Notes under the pieces: generated by a model | The model's database searches: none | What the model was told of the DNA's origin: nothing | The model's input: the letters and a program-made list of their open reading frames with translations, nothing else | Translations under genes and position numbers: made by a program | Assembly: GCF_004310285.1 (NCBI RefSeq) | Contig: NZ_SISF01000025.1 | Span: forward strand, 62,169 to 126,168 | From: Agrobacterium cavarae | Lineage (GTDB): Bacteria > Pseudomonadota > Alphaproteobacteria > Rhizobiales > Rhizobiaceae | Direction of reading: 5' to 3' | Length of the DNA stretch: 64,000 bases | Shown: piece after piece, positions 9,942 to 17,946 of the stretch | How the letters are laid out: every line of letters begins with the position of its first letter | How positions within the stretch are numbered: position 1 is the first letter of the stretch

Positions 9942-10858
9942 AGCTGGATCTCCCGTCTGCGCAGTCTGACTGTAATGACGCTGGAGACCACGGCGATGAA
10001 CAGGAAGATCAGCACCGCAAGCGCGCTACCGGGCCCGAAGTTCTCCGCCGAGGCGGACATGCTGCCGAAGGCGGTGCGGTAGAAATAAAGCCCGAGCACA
10101 TCCGTTGCCTCATGCGGATTGCCGTCCACACCGGCCATGATAAAGGGAAGTTCAAACCAGTTGAAGGCACCGACGAAGAGCAGGGTGAAGACGACGGTCG
10201 CCGAAGGGGCAACCAGCGGCCAGACGATCTTGCTCATCTTCACCCATTCGTTTTCGGTCTCCATGCGCACGGCATCGAGGATTTCCGAGGGTATGCGCTG
10301 CATCCCGGCGAGGAAGACCAGCGTGGGAAAGCCGACCATGTGCCAGGCATTGGCAACGACGATGGCCGTCAATGCCGTGGAATCCTGGCCGAGCCAGGGC
10401 TGGGCGAGACTGCCGAGCCCGACGGCCCTGAGACTCGCATTCACCGCGCCGAAGAGGGGATGGTAGAAGAGCTTCCACAACAGGCCGACAATGACGGTGG
10501 AGAGCACGACGGGAAGAAAGACGGCGATGCGGTGGAAGCGCGCACCCCAGAGTTCGCGCCACAGGCAGTAGGCCAGGATGAAGCCGACGCCGTTTTGAAG
10601 CACCATCAGGGCGAAGAAGACAAAGATATTGTGCTTGAAGGCGTTGATCGTGCGTTCGGAGAAGGGGTACTCGAAGAGCACGCGGTGGAAATTGTCGAAC
10701 CAGACGAAGTCGCCGCGGACCAGGCCTCGCCATTCGTAGAAGGCATAGGCGAAGGCCGACAGGATCGGGTAGACGAGAAACAGGCACATGAAGGCGATCG
10801 GCGGGACCACAAGGGCCGCAATCCAAAGTCTTCTGCCTGTCAACTTGCTGGACATCAT
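9938..10858 (-). CDS. Carbohydrate ABC transporter permease, MalF family
   Basis: About 306 residues of the MalF/UgpA-like CUT1 family. A first membrane segment lies near residues 12-35 (ALVVPPIAFMCLFLVYPILSAFAYAF), and the EAA loop reads EILDAVRMETENEWVKMSKIVWPLVAP. The start is given at the first ATG (10858); a TTG one codon upstream and an ATG one codon downstream are also possible. It sits about 155 bp after the binding-protein gene, a gap that holds a strong hairpin, and overlaps the MalG-type gene by 4 bp. Confidence 0.92.
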   Translation of the reverse strand: MMSSKLTGRRLWIAALVVPPIAFMCLFLVYPILSAFAYAFYEWRGLVRGDFVWFDNFHRVLFEYPFSERTINAFKHNIFVFFALMVLQNGVGFILAYCLWRELWGARFHRIAVFLPVVLSTVIVGLLWKLFYHPLFGAVNASLRAVGLGSLAQPWLGQDSTALTAIVVANAWHMVGFPTLVFLAGMQRIPSEILDAVRMETENEWVKMSKIVWPLVAPSATVVFTLLFVGAFNWFELPFIMAGVDGNPHEATDVLGLYFYRTAFGSMSASAENFGPGSALAVLIFLFIAVVSSVITVRLRRREIQL

Positions 10859-10892
10859 CAAACTATCCCAACGGCCATCGATCGGTGGAGTA

Positions 10893-10915
10893 GGCCGCTC
10901 CGATGAGGAGCGGCC
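10893..10915 (-). other. Intercistronic hairpin after the sugar-binding-protein gene
   Basis: GGCCGCTCC / GGAGCGGCC is a 9-bp perfect stem with a 5-nt loop and no following T tract. A stem here, after the binding-protein gene and before the permeases, usually stabilises the upstream mRNA so that binding protein is made in excess. Confidence 0.6.
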
Positions 10916-11013
10916 GGCGAGAGCATCGGCGGTAAAGGCGGTTCACCGGCGTGCTCTCGATCCGTGCAAAACGTCACAGGCCAAACGGTTCTCAGTCTGG
11001 CTGTGACGCCCGG

Positions 11014-12252
11014 TCACTTCTTGAACGGTGCGTACCACGCGGCGAGACCATCGGTCATCGATTTGCCGACCTCGGCAGGCGTCGCCTGTCCGTTCAGCAT
11101 CTTCGAAACGCCCGCCTGGATGAGGTTCGAGCCCGTCGGTTCGCCGTAGCGGAAGTTTACGAGCGTCATATAGGGGATCGAATCCTTGTTGAGCGCGGCG
11201 ACTTCGGCCAGCAGAGGATTATCGAAGGTGACGCCTGGAACGGCAGAAACGTTGTTCAGCCCGTTGGCGAATGCCTGTCCGAAGTCCTTGCTGGAAACGT
11301 AGTTGAGGAACTTCAGCACCGCTCGCGGGTCTTTCGGCTTGGCATTGCCGCCGAAGCCGGAATCATAGAAGAGGCCAACCAGCTTCTCATCTTCCGCCTT
11401 CAGGCCGGGGGCGGCGAAGACACCCATCTTCAGATCCGGATTCTGTTTGGCGAAGTTGGCAAGCTCGAAGGAGCCACCGGCAAACATGCCGGCCATGCCG
11501 GACGTAAACAATTGCTGCGCGGACGCGTAGTCCAGGCCAACAAAGCCATCGGGAAAGTACTGCGAGATTTCCTTGAGCTTGGTCAGAGCTTCGACATAGC
11601 GCTTGTCGTTGAAATCGGTCTTGCCCGCCATCAGGTCGGCGTAGAAGGCCTTGCCCATGATCGACGACGTCAGGGCGGAGACGATGGTCTCATTCTGCCA
11701 GCCGGTTGCCGTGCCATTGGCAAAGGGCATCACGCCCGCCGCCTTCAGCTTCTCGCAAGCCGCAATGAACTCGTCCCAGCTTTTCGGCTCGGTGATGCCG
11801 TTCTTCTCGAAAATCTCGGTGTTGTAGATGACGAGCATGGTCTGGCTCGCGGCCGGAACGGCATAGAGCGTCTTGTCCGAGCGCATCGTTGCGGAGGCAA
11901 GAGCCGGTTCCGAGAAGCCCTTCAGTGCCGGGATCTTGGTATCGTCCAGCGGCATGAGATAGCCAGCACCCGCCAGGCTTTCAATGCCGCCATAGGTGCG
12001 GGTCATCATCAGATCCGGACCCTTGCCGCCCGCAAGCGCGGTGGAAAGGACGGTGTTGTAGCTCGTTGCTTCGAAGGCCTCGAACTTGACCGTAACATCC
12101 GGGTTGGCCTTGTTGAAATCGGCGAAGAATCTTTCATATTCGGCCTTATCTTCTTGGCGCCAGGTCCAGAAGGTCAGGTCTGCTGCGAAGGTTGCGCTGG
12201 CCGACAGGATGGTGCTGCAGGCAATCGCCGCTCCCAATAAAAATCGTTTCAT
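11014..12252 (-). CDS. Sugar ABC transporter substrate-binding protein (SBP family 1)
   Basis: A 412-residue periplasmic protein with a clear signal peptide (MKRFLLGAAIACSTILSASA, cleavage near TFA-ADL). Family-1 features include LTFWTWRQEDKAEYERFFADF and the motif GKGPDLMMTRTYGG near the hinge. The family binds oligosaccharides, sugar alcohols or glycerol phosphate; the ligand here cannot be assigned. AGGAGAGGA lies directly before the start. It follows the ATPase gene by 41 bp and precedes the two permeases, so all four genes look co-transcribed. Confidence 0.93.
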   Translation of the reverse strand: MKRFLLGAAIACSTILSASATFAADLTFWTWRQEDKAEYERFFADFNKANPDVTVKFEAFEATSYNTVLSTALAGGKGPDLMMTRTYGGIESLAGAGYLMPLDDTKIPALKGFSEPALASATMRSDKTLYAVPAASQTMLVIYNTEIFEKNGITEPKSWDEFIAACEKLKAAGVMPFANGTATGWQNETIVSALTSSIMGKAFYADLMAGKTDFNDKRYVEALTKLKEISQYFPDGFVGLDYASAQQLFTSGMAGMFAGGSFELANFAKQNPDLKMGVFAAPGLKAEDEKLVGLFYDSGFGGNAKPKDPRAVLKFLNYVSSKDFGQAFANGLNNVSAVPGVTFDNPLLAEVAALNKDSIPYMTLVNFRYGEPTGSNLIQAGVSKMLNGQATPAEVGKSMTDGLAAWYAPFKK

Positions 12253-12293
12253 CTGTTCCTCTCCTTCTTTTTTGGTTTACGGGACTTATTCGA

Positions 12294-13364
12294 TCACACC
12301 GCAAGTCGTTGCGCTGTTTCACGGCTGAAGTAATGGACTTTCTCAGGCTCGACGCTGATCGTAACCGGGGTGTCAGGCGCATATTGCGTATCCGGCCCGC
12401 AACGTACCGAGACAGGTGCGCCATCCCCCATCCGCACATAAACGTAGGCGCTATCGCCGAGATATTCGGTGTATACGACCTTCGCAGCAAAGCCGTCCTG
12501 GCGCGTGCCCGATGAAATCGACATGCCGTCCGGCCTCACACCCATCAACAGCTCTCGCTCTCGCGACGATGGCAGACGGGGCAATGAGATCTGGCCGATA
12601 CCGGGTGCGGTGAGCCGGTTGCCCTCCCGCTCGACGGTCAGCATCGCCATGCGTGGCGAGCCGATGAAGTTGGCAACAAAGACGTTGGCCGGCGTCTCGT
12701 AAAGCTCACGCGGGGAACCGAACTGCTCGATCCGGCCGCCATTCATCACCACGATGCGATCGGCAAGCGTCATGGCCTCGACCTGGTCGTGGGTCACATA
12801 GATGGTCGTGCCGCCGATCTCCCGGTGGAGACGGGCGATCTCGAGCCGCACTTCTGAACGCAATGCCGCATCGAGGTTGGAGAGCGGTTCGTCCAGCAGG
12901 AGAAGCTGCGGTTTGCGCACCAGCGCACGGCCGATGGCAACGCGCTGTCGCTGTCCGCCTGACAACTCGCGCGGCTTGCGCTCCAGCAGGGCTTCCAGCC
13001 GCAACATGCGGGTGGCTTCGCCGATACGCGCTTCGACTTCCGCTTTGCCGAGGCCCATCAGCCGCGCACCGAAGGCCATATTCTCATAGACATTCATATG
13101 CGGGTAAAGAGCGTAGGACTGGAACACCATGGCGATCCCGCGTCGTGATGGCGCGATCTCGTTCATGCGCTTGTCATTCAGGCGGAATTCGCCATCGGTG
13201 ATCGGATCGAGACCGGCGATCAGGCGAAGAAGGGTCGATTTTCCGCAACCGGACGGCCCGACAAAGACGATCAGTTCGCGGTCTTTCACATCCAGATCGA
13301 TGCCATGGAGAACCTCGACGGACTTGAAACGCTTCTTGATGCCGCGCAGGGACAGTTGAGCCAA
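12294..13364 (-). CDS. Carbohydrate ABC transporter ATPase (MalK/UgpC family)
   Basis: 356 residues: a nucleotide-binding domain with Walker A GPSGCGKST (about 36-44), Q-loop MVFQSYALYPHMNVYENM, signature ELSGGQRQRVAIGRAL, Walker B LLLLDEPLSNLD and switch His in YVTHDQVEAM. A C-terminal TOBE/OB region (about 240-350) is typical of MalK-type proteins. It energises the two permeases encoded downstream. It lies 19 bp after the HAD phosphatase gene and is probably in the same transcript. Confidence 0.94.
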   Translation of the reverse strand: MAQLSLRGIKKRFKSVEVLHGIDLDVKDRELIVFVGPSGCGKSTLLRLIAGLDPITDGEFRLNDKRMNEIAPSRRGIAMVFQSYALYPHMNVYENMAFGARLMGLGKAEVEARIGEATRMLRLEALLERKPRELSGGQRQRVAIGRALVRKPQLLLLDEPLSNLDAALRSEVRLEIARLHREIGGTTIYVTHDQVEAMTLADRIVVMNGGRIEQFGSPRELYETPANVFVANFIGSPRMAMLTVEREGNRLTAPGIGQISLPRLPSSRERELLMGVRPDGMSISSGTRQDGFAAKVVYTEYLGDSAYVYVRMGDGAPVSVRCGPDTQYAPDTPVTISVEPEKVHYFSRETAQRLAV

Positions 13365-13383
13365 GGTCAGATCTCCATTTCGC

Positions 13384-14025
13384 TCAGGACGTGCCGCTTG
13401 GCGGCGTATCGGCGATCGCTTCGTCTATCGCCGCGATCGTCGTCGCCGCATCCAGATGGTGAATGCTGTGCCAGCCGAGCCTGCGCGATGTCTCGATGTT
13501 TTCCAGCGTGTCGTCGATAAAGACGATCTGCTCGGGCAAAACATGTTCGCGGTGCTGAACCGCCAGGTAAATCTCCTCGCCCGGCTTCTCCATGCCCATC
13601 TCATGGGAGAGGTAGCAGGCATCGAAAAGATCGGCTCCGAGCATGGTTTCAATGATGTGGCGCCAATGAATGGCCTGCGTGTTCGACAGACAGACAACGC
13701 GATGGCTGGATTTCAGGGTGCGGGCGTAATCCACCATGCCGGTGAAAACGCCTTCGAGAAGCGCAGTTTCCGCTTGCGCTACCTGTTCAGCGGTCAGCCC
13801 GTAAATCTCGGACGCGCGAGCCAGATAGTCATCCTCGCCGATCTGTCCCAGGCGAAACTGCATGTTGAGGCGAAGCAGGCCCGCGTTCGCTTGAGCGGTC
13901 GGCGACCAGAGCCCACCCGCTTCAAGCGCAGCTCGGCGCCTCTCGACATTCAGTTCGATGAAGACTCCGCCGACATCGAAGACGATAAGCTTGTCGTCGC
14001 TGTGTCTATCCGGCTTGACCACCAC
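13384..14025 (-). CDS. HAD-superfamily phosphatase, YihX-like
   Basis: 213 residues. HAD motif I is FDVGGVF (Asp nucleophile, Gly at +2 instead of Asp), motif II is CLSNTQ, motif III Lys lies in MGMEKPGEEIY and motif IV is VFIDDTLENIE. The motif I variant and overall pattern resemble E. coli YihX, an alpha-glucose-1-phosphate phosphatase. The start is a GTG with GGAG about 7 bases upstream. As first gene of a sugar transporter operon it may dephosphorylate an imported or intermediate sugar phosphate. The substrate is inference. Confidence 0.85.
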   Translation of the reverse strand: MVVKPDRHSDDKLIVFDVGGVFIELNVERRRAALEAGGLWSPTAQANAGLLRLNMQFRLGQIGEDDYLARASEIYGLTAEQVAQAETALLEGVFTGMVDYARTLKSSHRVVCLSNTQAIHWRHIIETMLGADLFDACYLSHEMGMEKPGEEIYLAVQHREHVLPEQIVFIDDTLENIETSRRLGWHSIHHLDAATTIAAIDEAIADTPPSGTS

Positions 14026-14176
14026 ATATTCTCCGCAGGAACAACCCTATAATGCGAAGGAAAACGCGCTACGCCCTTCTACGGGCTCCACATTGGCAAA
14101 AGCGGCGGGAATTATCAATTCCTAATTTCGTTAAAAATCAGAATAAAATATTTTTGTTGATCGCCAGAAACGGCAT

Positions 14177-14206
14177 CGCCGGCAGTGGGCAGTACCCATG
14201 CCGGCG
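14177..14206 (-). terminator. Hairpin downstream of the seven-gene catabolic operon
   Basis: CGCCGGCA / TGCCGGCG with a nested TGGG/CCCA stem lies about 30 bp after the SDR stop. There is no long T tract, so it may terminate weakly or mark an mRNA 3' end. Confidence 0.45.
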
Positions 14207-14236
14207 TTGCAGGTGATCAGTCCCTCGGATTGAGAA

Positions 14237-15019
14237 CTATTGGTCGAATATCCCGGTCTGGGACGCCACCTTGCGATAGGCCGCACCCGCCGTGAAGCCG
14301 CCGTCAATGACAAAGTCTTCGCCGGTAATGAAGCTTGAGGCGTCAGACGCCAGGAAGAGCACCAGTTCGGCGATCTCTTCCGGCTTGCCGCTGCGCTTCA
14401 TCGGCGTCATGTCGATCATCGGTTTCAGGTGAGGGCTGTTGGCGTTCAGACCCGTAACGACGAGGCCAGGGCAGACCGCATTGACGCGGATGGCTTTGGG
14501 CGTCAGTTCCATGGCAGCACTGCGGGTGAGCCCGCGCAGGCCCCATTTGCTCGCCGTATAGGCGGGATCATAATGGCCGGAAAAGCCACTATTGGATGAG
14601 ATGTTGACGATCGATCCGCCGCCGGATTTCGCCATCAATTCCGTCACCGCCTGAATGCCGAGGAAGGCGCCTGTGAGGTTGACCTTCAGCACGCGCTCCC
14701 ACGCTTCCAGGCTGGTGGTTTCGACGATGGTGCGGTTGATGATGCCGGCATTGTTGACGAGAATGTCGATGCGGCCTTTCCACTCGGTTGCAAGCGCAAC
14801 AACGCCTGCCCAACTGGTTGGGTCTGTCACGTCGAGATAGATGAAGCGGGCCTCGCGGCCTTCCCTCTGTAGGGCTTCAGCCAGCGCACGACCTTCGTCC
14901 GCCAGCACATCGGCAATGATGACGGCCGCACCCTTGGAGGCGAAGAGGCGGGCTTCAGCCTCGCCCTGTCCGCGAGCGCCACCGGTGATGATGGCAAGAC
15001 GTCCTGAAAGATCGGTCAT
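14237..15019 (-). CDS. SDR-family oxidoreductase (NAD(P)-dependent)
   Basis: 260 residues of classical short-chain dehydrogenase. Cofactor loop is TGGARGQG at residues 12-19, then NNAG near 89-92, Ser near 142 (NISSNSG) and YTASK near 155-159. The C-terminal IDGGFTAG segment is present. It is the last gene of a seven-gene minus-strand operon that begins with the monooxygenase/reductase fusion at 20259, and lies 3 bp after the FAH-family gene. In that setting it likely oxidises or reduces a hydroxyl/keto intermediate of aromatic ring breakdown. The substrate is unknown. Confidence 0.9.
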   Translation of the reverse strand: MTDLSGRLAIITGGARGQGEAEARLFASKGAAVIIADVLADEGRALAEALQREGREARFIYLDVTDPTSWAGVVALATEWKGRIDILVNNAGIINRTIVETTSLEAWERVLKVNLTGAFLGIQAVTELMAKSGGGSIVNISSNSGFSGHYDPAYTASKWGLRGLTRSAAMELTPKAIRVNAVCPGLVVTGLNANSPHLKPMIDMTPMKRSGKPEEIAELVLFLASDASSFITGEDFVIDGGFTAGAAYRKVASQTGIFDQ

Positions 15020-15022
15020 GGC

Positions 15023-15871
15023 TCAGTCCCTCGCTTCTACGGTTTGCTGCCGCTGCTCACCCAGACCCTCGATCCCGAGCGTCATGACTTGGCCGGGCTT
15101 CAGGAAGACAGGTTCCGGCTTGATACCCATGCCCACACCCGGCGGCGTGCCGGTGGCGATCACGTCGCCGGGCTCAAGCGTCATGAACTGGCTGATATAG
15201 CTGACGAGATGCGCGACGCCGAAGATCATCGTATTCGTGTTGCCGGTCTGCCGGCGCACGCCGTCCACATCCAGCCACAGCGCGAGGTTTTGAGGGTCGG
15301 CTACCTCGTCGCGAGTGACCAGCCAAGGGCCTGTCGGGCCAAACGTGTCGTGGCTCTTGCCCTTGGTCCACTGGCCGCCGCGCTCGGATTGGAAGGCGCG
15401 CTCGGACACATCGTTGACCACGCAGTAGCCGGCGACGTGGTTCAGCGCGTCCGCCTCGCTGACATATTTCGCCCGCGTGCCGATGACGACGCCAAGCTCG
15501 ACCTCCCAATCGGCCTTCTTCGATCCGCGCGGGATTTCGACATCGTCATTCGGGCCGACGACGGCTGAGGTCGCCTTCATGAACAGGATCGGTTCCTCCG
15601 GCGGTGTCTTGCCGGTTTCCTTTGCATGGTCTGCATAGTTGAGGCCAACGCAGATGAACTTGCCCGGACGGGGCACGCATGCGCCGATGCGGTCGACCGA
15701 CACTTGTGGCAGCGTCGCGAGCTCGATGGCCGCAAGCCGCGCAAGTCCGGCGTCGGAGAGCACCTCGCCGGTAAAGTCGGCGATGACGCCGGAAAGGTCA
15801 CGCACAGTTCCGTCCTGGGCGACGATGGCGGGCTTTTCAGCGCCTGCCGGGCCGTATCGCAAAAGTTTCAT
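15023..15871 (-). CDS. Fumarylacetoacetate hydrolase (FAH)-family protein
   Basis: 282 residues with the FAH fold. Key motifs are CVGLNYADHAKETG, the metal-binding DWEVELGVVIG near residue 125, and IFGVAHLVSYISQFMTLEPGDVIATGTPPGVG. Members hydrolyse or decarboxylate ring-fission products in aromatic breakdown; some are annotated ureidoglycolate lyase. The start at 15871 shares one base with the upstream stop (TGATG), so coupling is certain. The reading frame stays open further upstream, but that part overlaps the cupin gene and has no FAH similarity, so it was rejected. A C-C cleavage or hydrolysis step in the island pathway is likely. Confidence 0.9.
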   Translation of the reverse strand: MKLLRYGPAGAEKPAIVAQDGTVRDLSGVIADFTGEVLSDAGLARLAAIELATLPQVSVDRIGACVPRPGKFICVGLNYADHAKETGKTPPEEPILFMKATSAVVGPNDDVEIPRGSKKADWEVELGVVIGTRAKYVSEADALNHVAGYCVVNDVSERAFQSERGGQWTKGKSHDTFGPTGPWLVTRDEVADPQNLALWLDVDGVRRQTGNTNTMIFGVAHLVSYISQFMTLEPGDVIATGTPPGVGMGIKPEPVFLKPGQVMTLGIEGLGEQRQQTVEARD

Positions 15872-16296
15872 CAGGCTCTCCTGAAACCCTCGAGAACGGA
15901 ATCGTCCACATCCGGCAGGTTGACGACGATGTTGTCCGGCGTGCGGGTGGTCAGCCACACCAGCTCTTCCGTCGTCGACATGTTGACTTCGATATGCGGC
16001 CAGTTCGGCGGCACGAAGATGAAGTCGCCTTCCTCCATGTCGAGATACTCTTTCCAGTTCTCGCCGAAATAGATGCGCGCCTTGCCTTTCAGCACATAGC
16101 CGCCAGTCTCCGCTTCGCCATGATGGTGCGGATAGGAGCGATAGCCCGGCTCGTTGGAGACCTTGCCGAACCAGATCCTGGTGGCTGGCGTGTGCTGTGG
16201 GCTGACACCCGAAATGCGGACGCAGCCGCCGGATTGGCCGGTTCCGGTGTCTTCCTGGCCCTTGCGGGTAATGAAGGGTCTGATGGTGCTGGTCAT
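15871..16296 (-). CDS. Cupin-domain protein
   Basis: 141 residues forming one cupin barrel. Motif 1 is HHHGEAETGGYVLKGKARIYFG and motif 2 lies around GDFIFVPPNWPH, giving probable metal ligands His-His-Glu and a later His. It could be a small dioxygenase, isomerase or a binding/sensor protein; the sequence does not decide. It is tightly packed between the RidA gene (28 bp) and the FAH gene (1-base overlap), so it is part of the same pathway. Confidence 0.85.
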   Translation of the reverse strand: MTSTIRPFITRKGQEDTGTGQSGGCVRISGVSPQHTPATRIWFGKVSNEPGYRSYPHHHGEAETGGYVLKGKARIYFGENWKEYLDMEEGDFIFVPPNWPHIEVNMSTTEELVWLTTRTPDNIVVNLPDVDDSVLEGFRRA

Positions 16297-16324
16297 GGAC
16301 TCTCTCCTCCTCTGCAGATTTCAA

Positions 16325-16723
16325 TCAATCGGGAACGACGGCCAGCGCCTGGATTTCGATCTTGGCGCGGTCTTCCATCAAGGACACCACCTGGACTGCC
16401 GCCATGGGTGGGAAGTGACGACCGATGATCTCGCGGTAGATCGCGCCGATTTCCTTCATGCGTGATTTGTAGGAAACGCGATCGGTGAAGTACCAGGTCA
16501 TCTGGATCAGGTGCTCAGGCTTTGCATCCGCAGCCTTCAGCACACTGACGATATTGAGAAGCGTCTGGCGCACCTGTTCGACGAAGTCGTCCGAGTGGAA
16601 CTGGCAATGCTCGTCCCAACCGATCTGACCGCCGACCTGTACGATGCGACCGCGCGCGCTGATCCCGTTCGAGTAACCGATCGGCTTTGCCCAGCCGTCC
16701 GGCTGGATGATTTCATGCATCAT
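16325..16723 (-). CDS. RidA/YjgF-family enamine/imine deaminase
   Basis: 132 residues of the Rid family, which hydrolyses reactive enamines and imines to ketones and ammonia. The family trace is visible (VQVGGQIGWDE, then FVEQVRQTLLNIVSVLKAADAKPEHLIQMTWYFTD and AVQVVSLMEDRAKIEIQALAV). The usual RidA active-site Arg falls in a divergent segment here, so it belongs to a Rid subgroup tied to catabolic clusters rather than housekeeping RidA. Its presence suggests a nitrogen-bearing intermediate in the pathway. It overlaps the thioesterase gene by 11 bp. Confidence 0.88.
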   Translation of the reverse strand: MMHEIIQPDGWAKPIGYSNGISARGRIVQVGGQIGWDEHCQFHSDDFVEQVRQTLLNIVSVLKAADAKPEHLIQMTWYFTDRVSYKSRMKEIGAIYREIIGRHFPPMAAVQVVSLMEDRAKIEIQALAVVPD

Positions 16724-17132
16724 GTCTTGGCTCCAGATAACGTGTGAGACCTGCGCGCACGTCGTCAGGCCAGGGATGGGATTTGTGGTCTTCGAGCGAG
16801 GTCATCACGATCCTCTGCTTGACCGACCAGATGATGTCGCCACGGACGGTGACGATGGTTTCGAGATCGAGCGAGGCCCGGCCGATCGAGCGGACATGCA
16901 CGGCAAAATCGAGCGTGTCGCCATAGACGGCGGGCCTCTTGAACTCGAGGTTCATGGTCACCGTCGGCAGTCCAAGCTTGCGCTCGAACATCAGTTCCTT
17001 CCAGGTGACGCCGAAGGAAGCGAACATCGCCTCGTTCACGTCGACGAGCATGGAGAGATAGGCCGGATGATAGGCAATTCCCGTGAGGTCGCAGTCGCCA
17101 AAGCGCATGGGTTTGGAATGGGTAAAAGGCAT
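16713..17132 (-). CDS. 4-hydroxybenzoyl-CoA thioesterase-family (hot-dog fold) protein
   Basis: 139 residues of single hot-dog fold. The active-site region MRFGDCDLTGIAYHPAYL has Asp as in Pseudomonas-type 4-hydroxybenzoyl-CoA thioesterase. It likely releases CoA from an aromatic or ring-reduced acyl-CoA, which fits the upstream fusion protein whose relatives work on CoA thioesters. It lies 18 bp after the SDR gene and overlaps the RidA gene. Confidence 0.88.
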   Translation of the reverse strand: MPFTHSKPMRFGDCDLTGIAYHPAYLSMLVDVNEAMFASFGVTWKELMFERKLGLPTVTMNLEFKRPAVYGDTLDFAVHVRSIGRASLDLETIVTVRGDIIWSVKQRIVMTSLEDHKSHPWPDDVRAGLTRYLEPRHDA

Positions 17133-17150
17133 TTTTATTTTGAACTCCGT

Positions 17151-17939
17151 TTAGCCTGCCATGACCTCACCGCCGGCAATCGCGATTGCCTGACCGGTGA
17201 CAGAACCCGCTGAAGGCGAAGCAAGCCACAACGTGGTGTCCGCGACTTCCTGCGGCTGGATCAACCTGCCTTGCGGGTTGGACCTGGTGAATTCCGCCAG
17301 CGCTTCCTCGCGGCTGCGCCCGGTCTTCTGCATGATGGTGTCGAGCGACTGCTGGATGATCGGCGTATCGGTAAAGCCGGGGCAGACGGCGTTGACCGTT
17401 ACGCCCTTCTTCGCCAGTTCCAGCGCCAGAGCCCGTGTCAGGCCGATCACACCGTGCTTGGCCGCACAGTAGGCGGAAACATAGGCATAACCCGTCAGCC
17501 CCGCCGTCGAGGCGATGTTGATGATACGCGCTCCCTCGCCATGGGCCTTAAGGTCAGGCAGAACGGCTTGCGTCACATTGAACACGCCTGTCAGATCAAC
17601 CGAAAGAACATGGCTCCACATATCGGCGGATGTCTTCTCGAAGGGTGCGCTTGGCGCTTCACCGGCATTGTTGACCAGAATGGAGACGGTGCCGAAGGTG
17701 CTTTGGGCCTTCTCCAGACCAGCGGCAATCGCCTCCGGCTTCGTCACGTCGAAACCGTCGAGGACCAAGGCCCGGCTTCCGATCTCGGCAGCGACCGTTT
17801 CCAGCGGCTCGCGGCGGCGACCGGCGAGCGTCACATTGGCCCCGGCCATCGCCAGCGTGCGGGCGATGGCAGCACCGATGCCGCTTCCGGCACCGGTGAC
17901 GAGCGCGTGTCGTCCTTCAAGGGGAAGAGCATCTAGCAT
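17151..17939 (-). CDS. SDR-family oxidoreductase (hydroxyacyl-CoA dehydrogenase-like)
   Basis: About 262 residues. Cofactor loop is TGAGSGIG near residue 15, then NNAG, Ser in NIASTAG and YCAAK. The long insert near residues 190-225 (TPIIQQSLDTIMQKTGRSREEA) is common in 3-hydroxybutyrate dehydrogenase-like SDRs. The start at 17939 (MLDALPLEGRHALVTG) lies 7 bp after the preceding stop; a longer start inside that gene is less likely. A beta-oxidation-like oxidation of a hydroxylated acyl-CoA would suit the operon. This is inference. Confidence 0.88.
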   Translation of the reverse strand: MLDALPLEGRHALVTGAGSGIGAAIARTLAMAGANVTLAGRRREPLETVAAEIGSRALVLDGFDVTKPEAIAAGLEKAQSTFGTVSILVNNAGEAPSAPFEKTSADMWSHVLSVDLTGVFNVTQAVLPDLKAHGEGARIINIASTAGLTGYAYVSAYCAAKHGVIGLTRALALELAKKGVTVNAVCPGFTDTPIIQQSLDTIMQKTGRSREEALAEFTRSNPQGRLIQPQEVADTTLWLASPSAGSVTGQAIAIAGGEVMAG

Positions 17940-17946
17940 GGCGCTC

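Noticed and set aside
15023-16324. 433-codon version of the FAH gene
   Set aside because: The first 150 codons overlap the cupin gene in another frame and lack FAH similarity; the coupled ATG at 15871 gives a family-length protein.
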